The notes beneath the pieces were generated by a model that did no database searches, was not told where the DNA came from, and worked only from the letters and a program-made list of their open reading frames with translations. A program made the position numbers and the translations under genes. 64,000 bases of DNA from Cystobasidiopsis lactophilus (lineage: Eukaryota > Basidiomycota > Agaricostilbomycetes > Agaricostilbales > Chionosphaeraceae): contig BCIO01000002.1 of the NCBI GenBank assembly GCA_001599975.1, positions 4,450,242 through 4,514,241 on the forward strand, in the 5' to 3' direction. Positions within the stretch are counted from its first letter, which is position 1. Each line of letters opens with the position of its first letter. Of the stretch, positions 22,554-34,527 are shown one piece after another.

Positions 22554-24191
22554 ATGAACATCATTGACTTCCTCAACGGCTCGGCTTTGCCACAGCCAAT
22601 AGAGGGCCCGGCCGGAAATGCCTGGACTGCGCCTTGGAACAAGGCGGAGTGCGGGCTCGAACATTTCCCGTGGCTCACCCCCGCCCATGCTCTCCTAGCT
22701 CCCGATTTGCTTTCTACTATGCTCTTACACTTGAATGCAATCCTGCCCGACCTCTGCGCCATACCCCACGACTGTACCTTATCTCAATCCAAGCTGGAGG
22801 AAATCCGAACCCTCTACCAACCTCCCACTCGATTCAAGCTGACGAGCGAAGCTTCAGCTGCGTTTCTACGTGATCAAATCGTGTGCTTGATGTTGCCCCT
22901 CGTCCGACCATTTCTACCCTCGCCATCACCGTTGTTCATCGAGGGCGGACAGAGGGACACCTCCGTCCATGTTCGGATGGATGCTCTAGTGTACAAGAGC
23001 GTTGGATCCCTGGACAGTCTGGTGCTCGCCTGGCAGGAGAAGAGCCCGACAGCGTTGTCAGAGCTCAAAGGGCATCTCGAACTTTTGGGGAAGACGGGCG
23101 GATCAAGTTTCGAGTACAGGGAGCGAGAAGTTGGTGCAAAAGCGATTTTGACGAAGGCACGTCCTCTCGATCCATCTACTCCTGCTGTCATTAACAATTG
23201 GACAGATTGCGTTGTTCCTGGCGTCGCAGAATGGCCAGTGGGCCGCAATCCATTCAGGTTCTGAATACACATTTTTCCGGCTTTTGCGGCCTACTGGCTT
23301 ACGTCCCATTCTCATCTTCGCCCCGTTGCAGCGCGAAAGTGCGACGAGTCCGACACTGATCCAACTTCTGTTTTTCATTCTCGTCGCCACCGACGCCCAG
23401 CTTTCTGCTTTGGACATCGTCCTCGAGGCTCAAGCGCGGGCATTAGTGGGAGACCGTTTTGACCACATTATGGTACCGCAACTTCCTCTCGCCCGCTTCC
23501 GCCCACGCAAGCGCGATGATGGCCCTGTGGGATCCGTTCCGAGCGGCAGCCAGACAGCCTCGCCAATCAGCATCTGGCTGCCGGTAGGAGGCGAGGGCGG
23601 CATGTCGTTTGACATCCAGCTGGTGACGCCGCCCAGCTCACCTCTGATTGATCAACCCGATCTGGGCGCGGCCTCGTTCCACCTTCTTTCAGCCTCGCCA
23701 ACGGCCCAGACTTTCTCCGTGACTGCTGGAAAGACCCTCGTTTTCAAGATCTTCTCATACACAAGAGACCAAGAATTTGATAACGAAGTCGCTGTCTTCA
23801 AGAGACTGGAAGCCGAAAGCAAATCAACCCTCGGTGCCACTTTCTATGGGGCCTTCTCAGTTTCCGACGGCCGAAAAGCCGTCTTACTGTCTTTCGAGGG
23901 TGACTCGGTAGCGTCGTTGGGAGACTTGAGCGAGGCGAGCAAGTACGTCCTTCTTCTTTGTCGCTCTTGGTCTCCCATGCTCATAGCTTGTCATGCAGGA
24001 CTCGACTTCAAGCCGTAGTGCACACTCTGCATTCGATGGGTATCCAACACGGCGGTATCGAACCACGCAATGTAGTGGTGTCACAGGGTGTGGTCACGCT
24101 CATAGATTTCAGCCACGCTAGCGTCGAGCACGAGTGCTCCGGTGTCTGCTCGGAGCTCGAAATGCTGCAACGAGATCTCTGGCAGCTTTAG
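22554..24191 (+). CDS. Protein-kinase-like fungal protein, probable pseudokinase
   Basis: Three exons are joined, the first two through a GC-AG intron at 23157-23205 that restores frame exactly. The N-terminal half is a fungal-specific region that includes LVLAWQEKSPTAL, similar to the conserved core that precedes kinase domains in some basidiomycete proteins. The kinase-like part begins around GKTLVFKIFSYTRDQEFDNE, where the lysine (VFK) and the following glutamate fit the N-lobe. The catalytic loop reads HSMGIQHGGIEPRNVVVSQ, with glycine at the place of the usual catalytic aspartate, and the metal motif reads LIDFSHA. Loss of the HxD aspartate suggests weak or no phosphotransfer. Function unknown. 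The start MNIIDFLNGSAL is chosen as the first in-frame ATG. Confidence 0.6.
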
Positions 24192-24368
24192 GTCGCCAGG
24201 AAGGAGGTTTCAGGTATGATGGCAGGGTTCGATGGCATACGCCTCTATGAAAAAATGCACGTTTGTTACGGCATGTTTTCGTGTTTGCCCCGCTGTCCTT
24301 TCTCGTTAATCCTCGTCCCTACTTGCGATATTAGCATGACTATCGAAGAGCTAGAGAAAAGTCTGCGC

Positions 24369-26125
24369 TCACCAGTTGGCATTCTGCTTTGGCGCTGCAA
24401 TGCCAGATGCCTTGCTCATAATGATTGCGTCTACTTGAAGGATGGTGACCGCCGCTTGGGTGGCGTAGCGGATGCCCCCTATAAGTTATAAGTGCGCAGA
24501 ATGAGGGAAGGCCATGGTCAATAAGTCAGAAGCGAGCTCACATTGAGTGCCAACCATCAGATCCAGGATCTCCGCCTTTTTAGCGTCCAGCACACCGTTG
24601 TTCTCGCCCTCCAGGTCCACGCCAAACACTTGCCCGTCGGGGCCGGAGTGCGCAGCGTAAAGTCGGGAGAGCACCTCGGTCGCGTCCAAGCCCGAGTTCT
24701 CGGCCAAAGTCCGCGGCACCACCTCGAGCGCTTCGCCATAGGTCTTGATGGCATGTTGAGCGATGCCAGGAACAGAGTCGGCGTATTGCTGCACCAGCTT
24801 GCCCAGCTCCAACTCTGTCGCTCCCGCACCAGCCACCAGCCTCTGATCCTTCAAAAGACCCTTGACCACGTTCACGCCGTCGTCGATGGCTCGCTCCAAG
24901 TCGTCCATTTGGTTGATCGTTGCGCCGCGAAGCATGATGGTCGCGGTCTTCGTTTTGGAAAGCTCGGCCTCTTGCCGGAAGACGGTCACTCGGTCGCCGC
25001 CAATCTCGATGGTCTCCACCACGTCAACATGGCCCATCTCTTCTGCTATCGGAGGGCCGAGGCGAGCCAAAGGCGTGGCGTCAATGACCTTGCACAGCCG
25101 ACGGAGGTCGAATTTGGAGAGGACTTTGAGGACGACAATGTTGAGGCGGTTGAGGTAGTGGAGCGCGAGCTCGCCAATGGAGGACCCAGCAATGATGACC
25201 TCGACACCGGCGTCGGCGATCTGCTTGAAGATGGCCTCCATGTGCTTCTCCTCGCCCTTGCTGAACCCGAGCAGCTCGTCCGCCGTCTTGAGAAGGACCG
25301 TCCCCTTGGTCTCGGTCTGGGAAATGTCAATGCCGCAGGTGTAGACCGCGACTTTGGCGTTCTTGGCTTTCTTGTTGACCGAGTCCGGCTGGCGAGGGAA
25401 GACCATGCCTCGGACCACGCGAGCCTGGGAGAGCGAGCCACCGAGGATCTTGACGACCCGGATGGAGTCGACGTTGAACATGCTGGGGTTGTTGGGCGGC
25501 ATGGTGAGCAAGCAAGCTTCTGCGACCAGGCTGGCGAGGATCTCGTGCTGGCCATACTGCTTGGCTGCCAGAGCCGGCCGCAGTGCAAGAACCAACGATT
25601 CCTTGGTGAAAGGGAGGGATATTGTTTGCGCTTCAAGGCCTAGGTCGCGCACAAAAGGTCAGCTTTTTGAGTGCAAAATGCAAAAGCCGCCTCACTTGGC
25701 AAAAGCTCTTCCGCCTTGTCCCTGGCCAGCTCGTAGCCGAGGATGATTTCCGAAGGGTGGAGGCCCATGAGGAGCAGGTTCTCGGCTTTTTTCAGCAGCT
25801 CGCCGGCGAGCATGAGCACGAGGTTGGTGCGGTCGCCGACCTCGGCTTCCTGCTGCTGGGAGGCCATGACGAGGACTTTTCCGGCGGGGTGGACGACCTC
25901 GAGCTCTCGGATGATGGTGGCCGCGTCACTGGTGACGAACGTCTTCTCGAGGTGGTTGATGATGATTTTGTTGTGGCCATAGGGACCAAAAGAGGTGCGT
26001 GTCAGGTTGGAGACTTGGGTGACGGCCTCGATGTTCCTGAGCACGGCCTCCTCGAGCCCTGAGGAGACTGAAAAGCCTGATTTGAAGAGCTGCGGGCCTC
26101 CTCCCCTGGGCACTTTGAGCGACAT
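24369..26125 (-). CDS. CCT8: T-complex chaperonin subunit theta
   Basis: CCT8 is one of eight subunits of the cytosolic chaperonin ring that folds actin, tubulin and other proteins. The start MSLKVPRGGGPQLFKSGFSV is the family N-terminus. The ATP-binding region shows SNLTRTSFGPYGHNKIIINH and EVGDRTNLVLMLAGELL (GDGTT loop in the theta form GDRTN). The hinge and apical parts contain KVAVYTCGIDISQTETKGTV, and GAGATELEL marks the second equatorial part. Three exons are used. The last reads GIRYATQAAVTILQVDAIIM and ends APKQNANW. Length is about 545 residues, normal for the family. The identity is certain. Confidence 0.95.
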
Positions 26126-26246
26126 GCTGTCAAATGCTGCTGACTTTTTGCTGGGCCGATTGAGGGCGTTTTCGTCGGAGACTTGACTGGCGCGCCGCTA
26201 CTGCTTTGACTCTCGGACCTCACTAAGCGCTGCTCTGTTCGTAAAG

Positions 26247-29200
26247 ATGGCCGTGCGTCGCCAAAGAGCTTCGTCTCCGTCGCGCTCGCAGGAAAACCTG
26301 AGAAAAGAAAAGAGAAAAATCTGGGAAAAGAAAATTCGACGGTTGTTGGAGTTGGCCTTTGAAGTCGTTCAACGGTTTGACAAGCAATTCTTGAGGACTG
26401 GCAGCGACGACCAAAGAGCTGGTTGGACGCCGAGTCCGAAGGCTGAGGGCGACATGGGCCCGCTCTCGTTGCTCAAGCTCGGGACGAGCTCGTTCATCCT
26501 GGTGCTCACCACTTACTTCAAGCACTTTGTCGTCCACGGCAGGATCAGGTCCAAGAGTGAAGCGAGGAAGGATCTAACTTATGACGAGGCTTTCGAAGTC
26601 GGCAAGTGGCTGCTTACTCCCCTGAGCGCCTCGAGACTTGGCGCTCATCCATGCGTGTGCTTGCAGTCAAGAACTTCCTCAGGCTCAGCGGCGAAGGAAC
26701 CGTTGAAGAACTGCAATCCTTCACCAACACATTTGTGCCTAGTCCTTGTGAGCTACAGTCCGATCCACGAGCTCAGGAGGTAGCTCATGCAAGCCTTCCT
26801 TCAAGTTTACGTCTTGCGTGTCTCGATCAAGATCCCGCTCTCAGTCTGCACAGAAGCAGCCCAGCTGCTGATTAAGCACATTGGCGAGGACCGGTGCCAG
26901 AAGGAGCTCGGCGGGACCCAGTGGTGGCAACGGCGGCCGCAGGACTTCTTGCCGGCCGAGTGGATCTCGATGAAGAAGGACTACGACGGCAAAGACTTGC
27001 AAGAGCAAGCTAAAAAGGCGGCCTCCGACACGGCGAAAGGCCACCCGCCGACCCGCCACCAAACGGACGTTTATGATTCGGATCTGGACCAGCAGCGGTG
27101 CCTCTACTACATCCACGGTGGCGGCTTCTATTTTGGTATGGTTGATCTCCCTCTGCAATCCACAATATGTCTCATGTAGAAGAGCAGGCTCTTTGAATAC
27201 GCATCGCTACTCGATCTGGCGGATGGCCAAAAAGATGAACGGCCGGGCGTTCGCGGTTTCGTACCGGCTCAGCCCTCAGTTTCCCTTCCCTTGTGCTTTG
27301 CAGGACAGCTTAGCTGGCTACCTCTACCTCATTCAACCACCCGAAGGGGCTCCGTGCGTGGCGTCCTCCTTTCGTTCTAGTCCATGAACCAAAGAATTGG
27401 CCTCGTAACAGCCACAAAGCTATCCACCCGTCGAACATTGTTCTTGCTGGCGACTCGGCCGGGGTGAGCTCGCCCAAATTTGAGGAAAACGCACTCAGAG
27501 CATGATCGCGGAGCTTGCAGGGAAACCTTTGCCTCTCGCTTTTGTGCCTGCTAAGAGATCTGGACCTCCCTTTGCCCGCTGGTTGTGCGTTATGTGTCTT
27601 CTGCTCCTCGTGCCAACTTTGAATTGACACACCCACAGGCGCCACGATCTCGCCATGGTGTGACCTGACTGAATCCTTTCCTTCGATCATGACCAACGTC
27701 AAAACCGACGTGATTCGTGAGTGGGCGTCCAACCGTTTCTGAAAACAGATACTTCAACTTGGCCCCGCCTACAGCTCCTTATGGTTTCATCCACAAGCCA
27801 AGCACGCTTTGGCCTCCGATGGACCCCAGCATGCAGGAGCGCGTCGACAGCGACATGATTGTCTCTCTCCACCACCGAGTTCCAGAAGCCTTCAAGAAGC
27901 TCTACCCAAACTTCGATGTCAAGCAATACCTAGAGAAGACCACAAAGTCGACAGTGCCTCAAGGTTCAATGCCCGAGCGGGAACTGACGAGGGAGGAAGA
28001 GTCTGGCTCGGCGGACTTGGGAGACATGGCCGAACCTGCGGACCGGCTGAAGCTCAAGATGGACGGCCAAGAACTTGTTCTGGAAGACCAGATCCATCTC
28101 TACGCTATGAACTCCCAGCTGTCCAATCCACTTGTCAGCCCAGCTCTCCAAACCTCTCTGGCTGGGCTTCCTCCTCTTCTCATTGTGAGCTTGCTTTGCC
28201 ATTGTTCGTTCTTCGCCTTGAGTCTGAACTGGGCCATGTAGCTCGCTGGGGACAAAGAAGTCTTGCGCGACGAGATTGTGTACACTGCGCATCGAGCGGC
28301 TCACCCCGACAAGTTCCCGCTACGGTCCACTCTCCTCAAGCAGTACGGCCATGAAAAGCGCCTAGAAAAGCTCAAGGACTTGCCTCCAACCAAAGTCCAC
28401 CTACAGATCTACGAAGGTGAGCCGCCACCTTTTCTTCACTTCGAACAACATTCATTGTCGAATGACTAGGACTCTGCCATGATGTCACCCTCTTCTCCTT
28501 CATCCCGCCGGCCAAGTTTGCCTATCGCTCGATTGCGTCCTTCTGCAAGGCCGTGACTACGCCCGACTTGAACATCGAATCTCCCAGCTCGTCCACGCGG
28601 CAGGACTCGGACTCGCTGCCACTTCCCCAAAAAGGCTCCGGTGGCTCACTGCTCACTGTCTTCGACACAACTTCCAAGAAGCTGAAGGAGCTGTCCACCA
28701 CCATCTACTCTGGCGACCACCCTTTCCACCGGCCAGACTTTGAAGACGGCATGCTTCGAGAGCGCGTGGGCGTTCGAGGGATCGTCAAACCTTTAGAAGC
28801 CATGGAAGAGCTTCCGGGGTGTCAGATCCACCCGGAGCATATCGGCCTGATCCACGCCTCACCGGCCAAGCGCTACCTCGACGGCCGCTACCTTTGGGAC
28901 AAGAAGTTCCACAGGGCGGCGAAACACGTCCAAAGGGCCAGGGAGAAGGAGATCAACCAGGCCATCAAGGATGAGGAGAGCCGGATGCGGTCCTACTTGG
29001 AGACGGGCAAGGAGAAGCCGGACGAGTTCCTGAGCGTGTGGCGCATGAAGGGCGAGAAGCCGCCGCCGAGCTCTTGTGCGTTGCTCCTCTTTTTGACCAC
29101 CCTCGCTTGATGTGTCTCATCGAGTCCATTGTTTTCGCACAGTGGCCGCTCGCAAGGACACGAGAGAAGCGCGGGAGCTGGCTCGCTTGGTGTCGGACCA

Positions 29201-29438
29201 TGCTTCGGCGGCTCCTCATCCTTTGAAGGTGGGTTGCTGTCCTACCTTAGCTCACATATCGGCTAAAAGGAGCGATCTTGGACCACAGATCTGGCAGCGC
29301 ATCCAAGACCTCAGCTGGCTGCAGCACCGGGACCCTCAAGACGGCAAGCTCATCCTAGAAGAGACTCCCGTCGACTCGCCAGTGGAAGAAGTGAAGGACC
29401 CGCTCAGTTCTCCTTCTCCTGCCAAGACGACCACCTAG
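26247..29438 (+). CDS. Hormone-sensitive-lipase-type alpha/beta hydrolase
   Basis: The oxyanion-hole motif YYIHGGGFYFG and the nucleophile motif VLAGDSAGG (near 27448, serine in GDSAG) place this in the HSL/abhydrolase-3 family, which cleaves ester bonds of lipids or xenobiotics. Around ten introns interrupt it. One, at 26602-26666, has a GC donor and is needed to join FE-V to VKNFLRLSGEGTVEELQSF. The acid and histidine probably lie in LILAGDKEVLRDEIVYTAHR and GLCHDVTLFSFIPPAKFAYR. A long C-terminal extension after the catalytic domain is rich in charged residues (KKFHRAAKHVQRAREKEI). A hydrophobic segment near residue 75 (LLKLGTSSFILVLTTYF) could anchor it. Total is roughly 830 residues. Substrate unknown. 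It shares a 121-bp promoter gap with CCT8. Confidence 0.8.
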
Positions 29439-29560
29439 ACGCTTTCTCCCTTTCCCCGAGAAGGGAAGCCAAAATCATACACTTGTAAAACTATCATACA
29501 CCATCCCACCGCCCCCTTCTGTGTTAATACAATGCTTTTCCCCTTCCCCTCGAGGTCGCT

Positions 29561-31314
29561 TCAAAACGTGTCCACAGCTTTCAACCTGGCCTTCTTGATC
29601 ATCTTGCCCTTCCACAGCCACCCTTCGCCAGGCATCGTCGACCCTCCTTCCCCTAAATCCCGCCTTCTGCCACTCGCTGCCGGTGGGTAATTACTGTTGC
29701 TGGTGGAAGCGACTGGCCCGCGCTGCTCCGAGCTGGCTGGGGACATCGAAGTCGAGCTCGCCACGGGCGAAGGCAGGCGAGGGACCAAGTTGGCCGGGTT
29801 GAGGTTCTCGTCCGAGAACATCCTGAATGGCCCTTGGGTGTTCTCGGCCGTTAGAGGCAGCTCGAGCGCTTTGGAGCGCGTGGCTCGGTCGTGCGCCCTT
29901 TGGAGGCGGGAGAACATTTGGGCCATGAACCTCGGCCAGAGGAGGACGGAGCGCCAGGAGGAGAGGTCGGAGGAGGAGCCTTCGGAGGAGTTGTCTGGCC
30001 CGCCTCCGGTGGTGTTGGCGTCGTTGGTGGAGAGGTTGGTCATTTCGATGTCGGCGGCGCCTTGGGAGTTGGTGGTTCGATGCCGGCGCGGCGATCGAAT
30101 GGGTTCACCAGAGTCGGTCAGGCGAGAGAAAGAGTTGACCGAAGACACCCGGGAGAGGGAGGTGTCGCCCGCAGCGTTGACGGAGACCGGGATGGGGATG
30201 CCATGGCCGGACCTGAATCCGAGTCGGCGGGTGAGGCGAGACGCGGCCGAGGTAGCCGTGCCAGAAGCGGACAGGGCCTCGGGAGGTAAGGCGGTGCCAG
30301 CTTGCTTGCGCCGCTTGCGCGCCCGGTCCTTGGCCGCCCGCTTTTTCCGCTCCGCCTCTCGCACTTCCCGGTCCGCCACTTCTCCCGCGTACATTCCTGA
30401 GCGCAAAATCAACTTCAGTATTCATGTAGCAAGGAATAAAGAGGGAGGGAAAGCACGCACCGGTTGAGACCCACCACCAAAACGACAGCCAGGACTGCCA
30501 GAGCAGGATGCACCAGATGGAGTTCTGCAACCAGCCGAGCCTGTCCTCCTTGATCTCGACATAGTTCAAGATGGAGCCCAAGAAGCCAAAGAAGATGGCC
30601 AGCGAGCCAAAGCTGGCGGTGGAGCCCTCGGACCTCCAAGCTCGGGAGCGGTTGAGGAACAGGCCCCAGATGACGAGCGCGGTGGAGTAGAGCAGGGTGA
30701 GGGTGGAGTTGCAGACGGCCCTTATGGCGTCGCCCAAGTCTTGGATGCGGTCGTCAAAGTGCAGGCCGAGGAAGACGAGCCCGCCCGAGGCGAGGACCAG
30801 AGGGATGAGGAGGAAGAGGATGAGCCGGCGCTCCAAGTGGGAGGGGAACAGCAGCGTCAGGAACTGGATGTGGGTGATCTGTTAGTGTTTCATCTTGTAT
30901 CAGTAAAGAGACTTTCGTTGTTTGGCAAGGAGAAGCAACCCGAACATGGCAGGAAGTCGCGACCAAGCCGGCGAGCACCAAGTCCATAGCCTGGCGGGTG
31001 GTGGACCAGGTCTGGTCGGGGAGGATGAACTCGGAGTAGGCGAACATGTAGGGCCACTCGTGCGACTGGTTGCGCCCCTCGACGAGGATGATGGAGAGCG
31101 AGGTGATGATTTGCACCAGGAAGAAAAGCAAGGCGAGGCATTGCAAGACGTAGTTGTACTTGGCTAAGGGCCAGTGGTAGCGCGCTGTGAAGCCTAAAAC
31201 GACGGCCAGGCCGACGGACAAGGTGAGGAGGATGCCGTACATCAAGACCTGCACCATCGACGAGAAGCCGAACGGGGGCTGGCTGATGCCGATCGGTGAG
31301 TCGTCCACCTTCAT
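29561..31314 (-). CDS. Seven-helix fungal membrane protein, receptor-like topology
   Basis: The protein starts MKVDDSPIGISQPPFGF and then shows hydrophobic helices at MVQVLMYGILLTLSVGLAVV, YVLQCLALLFFLVQIITSLS, a weaker third near MDLVLAGLVATS/QFLTLLF, then FLLIPLVLASGGLVFLGL, TLTLLYSTALVIWGLFL, SLAIFFGFLGSILNYVEI and IWCILLWQSWLSFWWWV. The tail after the seventh helix has over 250 residues, begins with a basic cluster (RKKRAAKDRARKRRKQ) and is rich in serine. This is the layout of a G-protein-coupled receptor, but no receptor family signature is recognised. The neighbours do not help. Two introns were placed by eye. A G-alpha gene lies 21 kb away, which is not evidence of coupling. Confidence 0.65.
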
Positions 31315-31591
31315 CCTCGCGCGCGTCTGACTTTCACGTCATGTCCACTGGTTCACTTTTAGCGGGTGGTGGTCGGGGAGCAGCGAAGGCGGGTCGGGAA
31401 GGCCCTTGGAGATCTGTGACAGGCTCAAGCGGGCTGACACCGACTTGTGATCGGCGCGCAGCTCACCCACGAGGAGTTGCCTTGTTTTCGCGCTCCGCCG
31501 CTGCCCTCTTTTTTGCATACCTTTTGCTGTTTGCGTTGGGATTCGAGGACTTAGCCGAATTGGCACAAACACTTTGGTCCTGGCGACGACG

Positions 31592-33171
31592 ATGATCCAC
31601 ACTCTTTTGCTCACTTCCGCTCTTTTCGGCTGGTCCCCTGCTCGGGCCGCCTTGGTCTCCGTCTCGGTTGGCGCGCCGTCGCCTGGCATCGCCCAATGCT
31701 CAGTCGCCAACGCCACCTTGGCATTGCCCACTGAGGGCGCCCGTGCGTCTTGCCCCAGTGGACAAACATAGAAGCTGGCTCACACGCGCCTCCTCTTCCG
31801 CAGTCGAAGTCATCGCCGGCGACAATGTGGCCGCCATCGCTTTGGGCGTCGGCCAAGCGGAATACGTTTGCCAGAACAACGAGTGGGCGTGCGTGGACCC
31901 GCTGTGTTTATTCCAAGGGCAAAAGTTTATTGAGCCTCCTATACACACAGGATCAACGGCATCCACACTAAGCTGTACGACATCTCCTGCCAGTACAACA
32001 CCACCTCCATCTCTGCCCTCAGCACAGGTGCGTCGTGTCCCCTAGACTAGCTGTTGGATTCAGCTAACCGAGGTGAATGCACGTACAGCCTTCAATGGTC
32101 TGGCCGCAAGCGTGATGGACGTGATTGACACTACGGACCTCTCAAGCGTGCGTTTATGACTTGCTATAGTCACACTAGATGGCCCGGGACTAAGAAAACA
32201 ATCGTGGACGCACAGACACTGGGAGCGGCCGTGGAAGCCGCCGCGGGCTTAACCCTGCCGGAGCTCGGCATCCTCGACTCGTCCAAGAACAACAAGACGT
32301 TCACCATCGACTTCCGCCCTTCAGCCGGCGGCAAGGTCTCCGGCGACAAGGGCTTCGCGTCCGGCAAATACGTCGCCTCCCAGCCGGCGCCCATTGCGTC
32401 TTACGACCTGCCCTGGTTCCAGTTCGACCTGCCCGATGGAAACCTCGCCGATGAGGCCTACCTCGTTCAGACTTCCGGCGGTATCCCCACCACCCAGGGC
32501 TTGGGCTGCTCCGAGGGCGCCCAGGACAACGTGCCCTTCTCCCACCAACTTTGTTCGTTGTCTCCCTCCCCTGTCTCATAAGACCCTCTCTGATGTGTGA
32601 AATCCTTGTGACGACGAAACAGGGCTGTTCAAGTCGCCAGCGAACCAGACCTGGACGCCGGCCAAGATTGTGGCCTCGTGCAACAAGCAGATCAAGACGT
32701 CCAAGGCCAAGAAGGAGATGGTCATCCTCCCCAACGCGGTGCAGTACGGCATGACCGACAAGGCCTGCAACTCGATCGACGACTGCTCCAAGAAGTGCCT
32801 GGCCAAGAACAGTGCGTGGTGCTCCGTCTCCTCACATCAGCCTCTGTTCTGATACCAAGATCATGGTCGCCCCACAGACTGCGTCGGGTTCTCCCTCTCG
32901 ACTCAGGACGGCGAAGGCGTCACCAAGCTCCGAGTGCTCCAAGCCAAATTGGGCTACGCGCAAAACTTCGTGTCCGGAATGTGGGTTGCCCTCGGTGTCG
33001 CCTAATTGCGAAATTCCCCTTGCTCAATTCTGTCTTTGGATAACCCACAGCGTCCGAAAGATCAACAACCGGCAATACGTCGACCGGCAAGGCAACGTGC
33101 AAGCCTGCCCGACCGGCCAAATCACCTCGGCCGACTTCCTGGGTTGCATCTNCCCCACCACCTGCAACTGA
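31592..33171 (+). CDS. Secreted DUF3455 protein with C-terminal cysteine module
   Basis: A signal peptide (MIHTLLLTSALFGWSPARA) opens the protein. The first domain shows IALGVGQAEYVCQNNEWA, LYDISCQYNTTS and then the DUF3455 core DFRPSAGGKVSGDKGFASGK, YDLPWFQFDLPDG, YLVQTSGGIPTTQGLGCSEG. A second part carries regularly spaced cysteines (ACNSIDDCSKKCLAKNSDC, VGFSLSTQDGEGV) that resemble a PAN/apple-type fold. The end is QACPTGQITSADFLGC then TTCN. About six introns are used. DUF3455 proteins are secreted by many ascomycetes and basidiomycetes and their function is unknown. Base 33152 is ambiguous (n), so one residue near the C-terminus cannot be read. Confidence 0.75.
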
Positions 33172-34068
33172 ACAAAACCGCCCCTCTCAACTTTCGTTGT
33201 TCCTCTTGTTCTGGCCTATACGGACACTTTCTTGACCTTCGCACGACCCTTCTTCAAAAAACGCTCTTGCACTCCCTCGTTCGTTATTTCTACGCTCCCC
33301 ACCATTGCACCTTTCAACCCCTTCCCATATGATTTTTTTGTTCATCTTTTTTTTAGCTTTTGCAGGGCAAGGGTCGATTCTTAACTTCTTTGCTTTTGAT
33401 ATTTCGTTCGCCACCGAGCAACCTCGGTTGGATTTCGATTGCATTGCTGCATGGCCCCCCTTTTTCTTCTTTTGACCCTTTCTCTTTCTCTTCCTTTGGT
33501 CTGTCCTGGTTGTCGTTGCTTGTGGTCTGTTATCGGAGAGTCGAATCGAGGAAGGGAAGGAGTGGTGGTAGTGGCGAGGTTCGTTTGCTTCCACTTCATC
33601 TCTGCTTTTGGGATTTGATTGCTGATGCCCTAGATGAACAGATGAGATTGGTTCACACCTTCACCGGAATGGGCGGTAATTAGAGCTGAAAGGTGCGGTT
33701 AAGGCCTTTACCTGATCAGGTTTCGAACCAACCTGATTTCCAGAGCCATGTAACCGCACAGATTGCGCGAATGGTATGAGTAAGCTGGTATGTGAGCTTA
33801 TTGTGGGTGCTTCTCCCTGATATCTTGAGTTTATGATACTGATGGTGAAGCCGGTTCTTAGGGACAGCTTGTACCAGATGCTTTGCCATCCGCTCGCGAC
33901 TTCAAGACAGCAGCGTGCCTTGGGTTCTTCTCTTCTTCACGCTAACCTGCAAGTCAGGCCTCTTGCTCTCTGGCTGGCGTTCGCCACCTGTCAAGTCGGA
34001 TGATGTCAGAGTCACGCGCGCCTTTCCTTCTGCCTGTCTTCTCTTGCACCCGGTCGACGATCAAAAGG
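33172..34068. other. Intergenic, with pyrimidine-rich tail and a folded element
   Basis: Starts with a T-rich 3' flank of the DUF3455 gene. No coding family is recognised. A base-paired element lies at 33693-33759 and is listed separately. Confidence 0.5.
33693..33759. other. Nested stem-loop, 67 bases
   Basis: Outer arms GTGCGGTTA (33693-33701) and TAACCGCAC (33751-33759) are perfectly complementary. Inside, ATCAGGT (33715-33721) pairs with ACCTGAT (33731-33737) around a 9-base loop TTCGAACCA. The loop recalls a tRNA T-loop, but no D arm or anticodon arm can be drawn. It could be an RNA element, a protein-binding site or chance. Confidence 0.35.
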
Positions 34069-34527
34069 ATGCAAAAGCTGAGCTTCAAAGTGACCGGTGA
34101 AGTGCAAGGTCGGTCCCTTGTCCTCTACTTGATCTCGAGTGAAACGTGACCTTTAAGGGCTTGACAGGTGTCTGCTTTCGGGACTTCACGAGCAAGAACG
34201 CGAGGAAGCTCGGGCTGGGTGGCTATGTGACCAATGCTTCTGATGGGTGCGTCGGGTGCTCACTTCTATCCGTGTCGTCCTGGTCTGATATTGCAGGTGT
34301 GCTGGCGCACAGTTCCGTGGAAGGGGAAGCCATTGGCCCAGAGGACAAGCTGAGCGCTTTGTGGGTTCTCGTCTCTACTCCATCATCTTCGCTTCAAGAT
34401 GTCTGAACAGCTTCATGCCTACAGCGAGAAGCAACTCCAGCAAGGTCCACCGGCAGCTCGCGTGGACAAGCTCTCCTCCAGCCTGTCTCCCGCTTCTGAT
34501 TCTCCCGGCTCATTCTCGATTCGATGA
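34069..34527 (+). CDS. Acylphosphatase
   Basis: Acylphosphatases hydrolyse carboxyl-phosphate bonds and are about 90-110 residues long. Four exons give MQKLSFKVTGEVQG, GVCFRDFTSKNARKLGLGGY, VTNASDG, SVEGEAIGPEDKLSALW and MSEQLHAYSEKQLQQGPPAA. The signature V-Q-G-V-x-F-R is complete, with the catalytic arginine in CFRDF and the asparagine in VTNASDGSVEG. The third intron ends at GCGCACAG, chosen because it restores DGSVEGE. The tail runs on to SLSPASDSPGSFSIR, slightly longer than usual. The protein is soluble and has no targeting signal. All four parts follow the family pattern, so the call is firm though small. Confidence 0.85.

Noticed and set aside
24543-25643. 366-codon plus-strand frame opposite CCT8
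   Set aside because: It is the antisense shadow of the conserved chaperonin gene.
33711-33741. Possible tRNA T-arm (TTCGAACC)
   Set aside because: No matching D arm or anticodon arm. The flanking stems are not cloverleaf-spaced.
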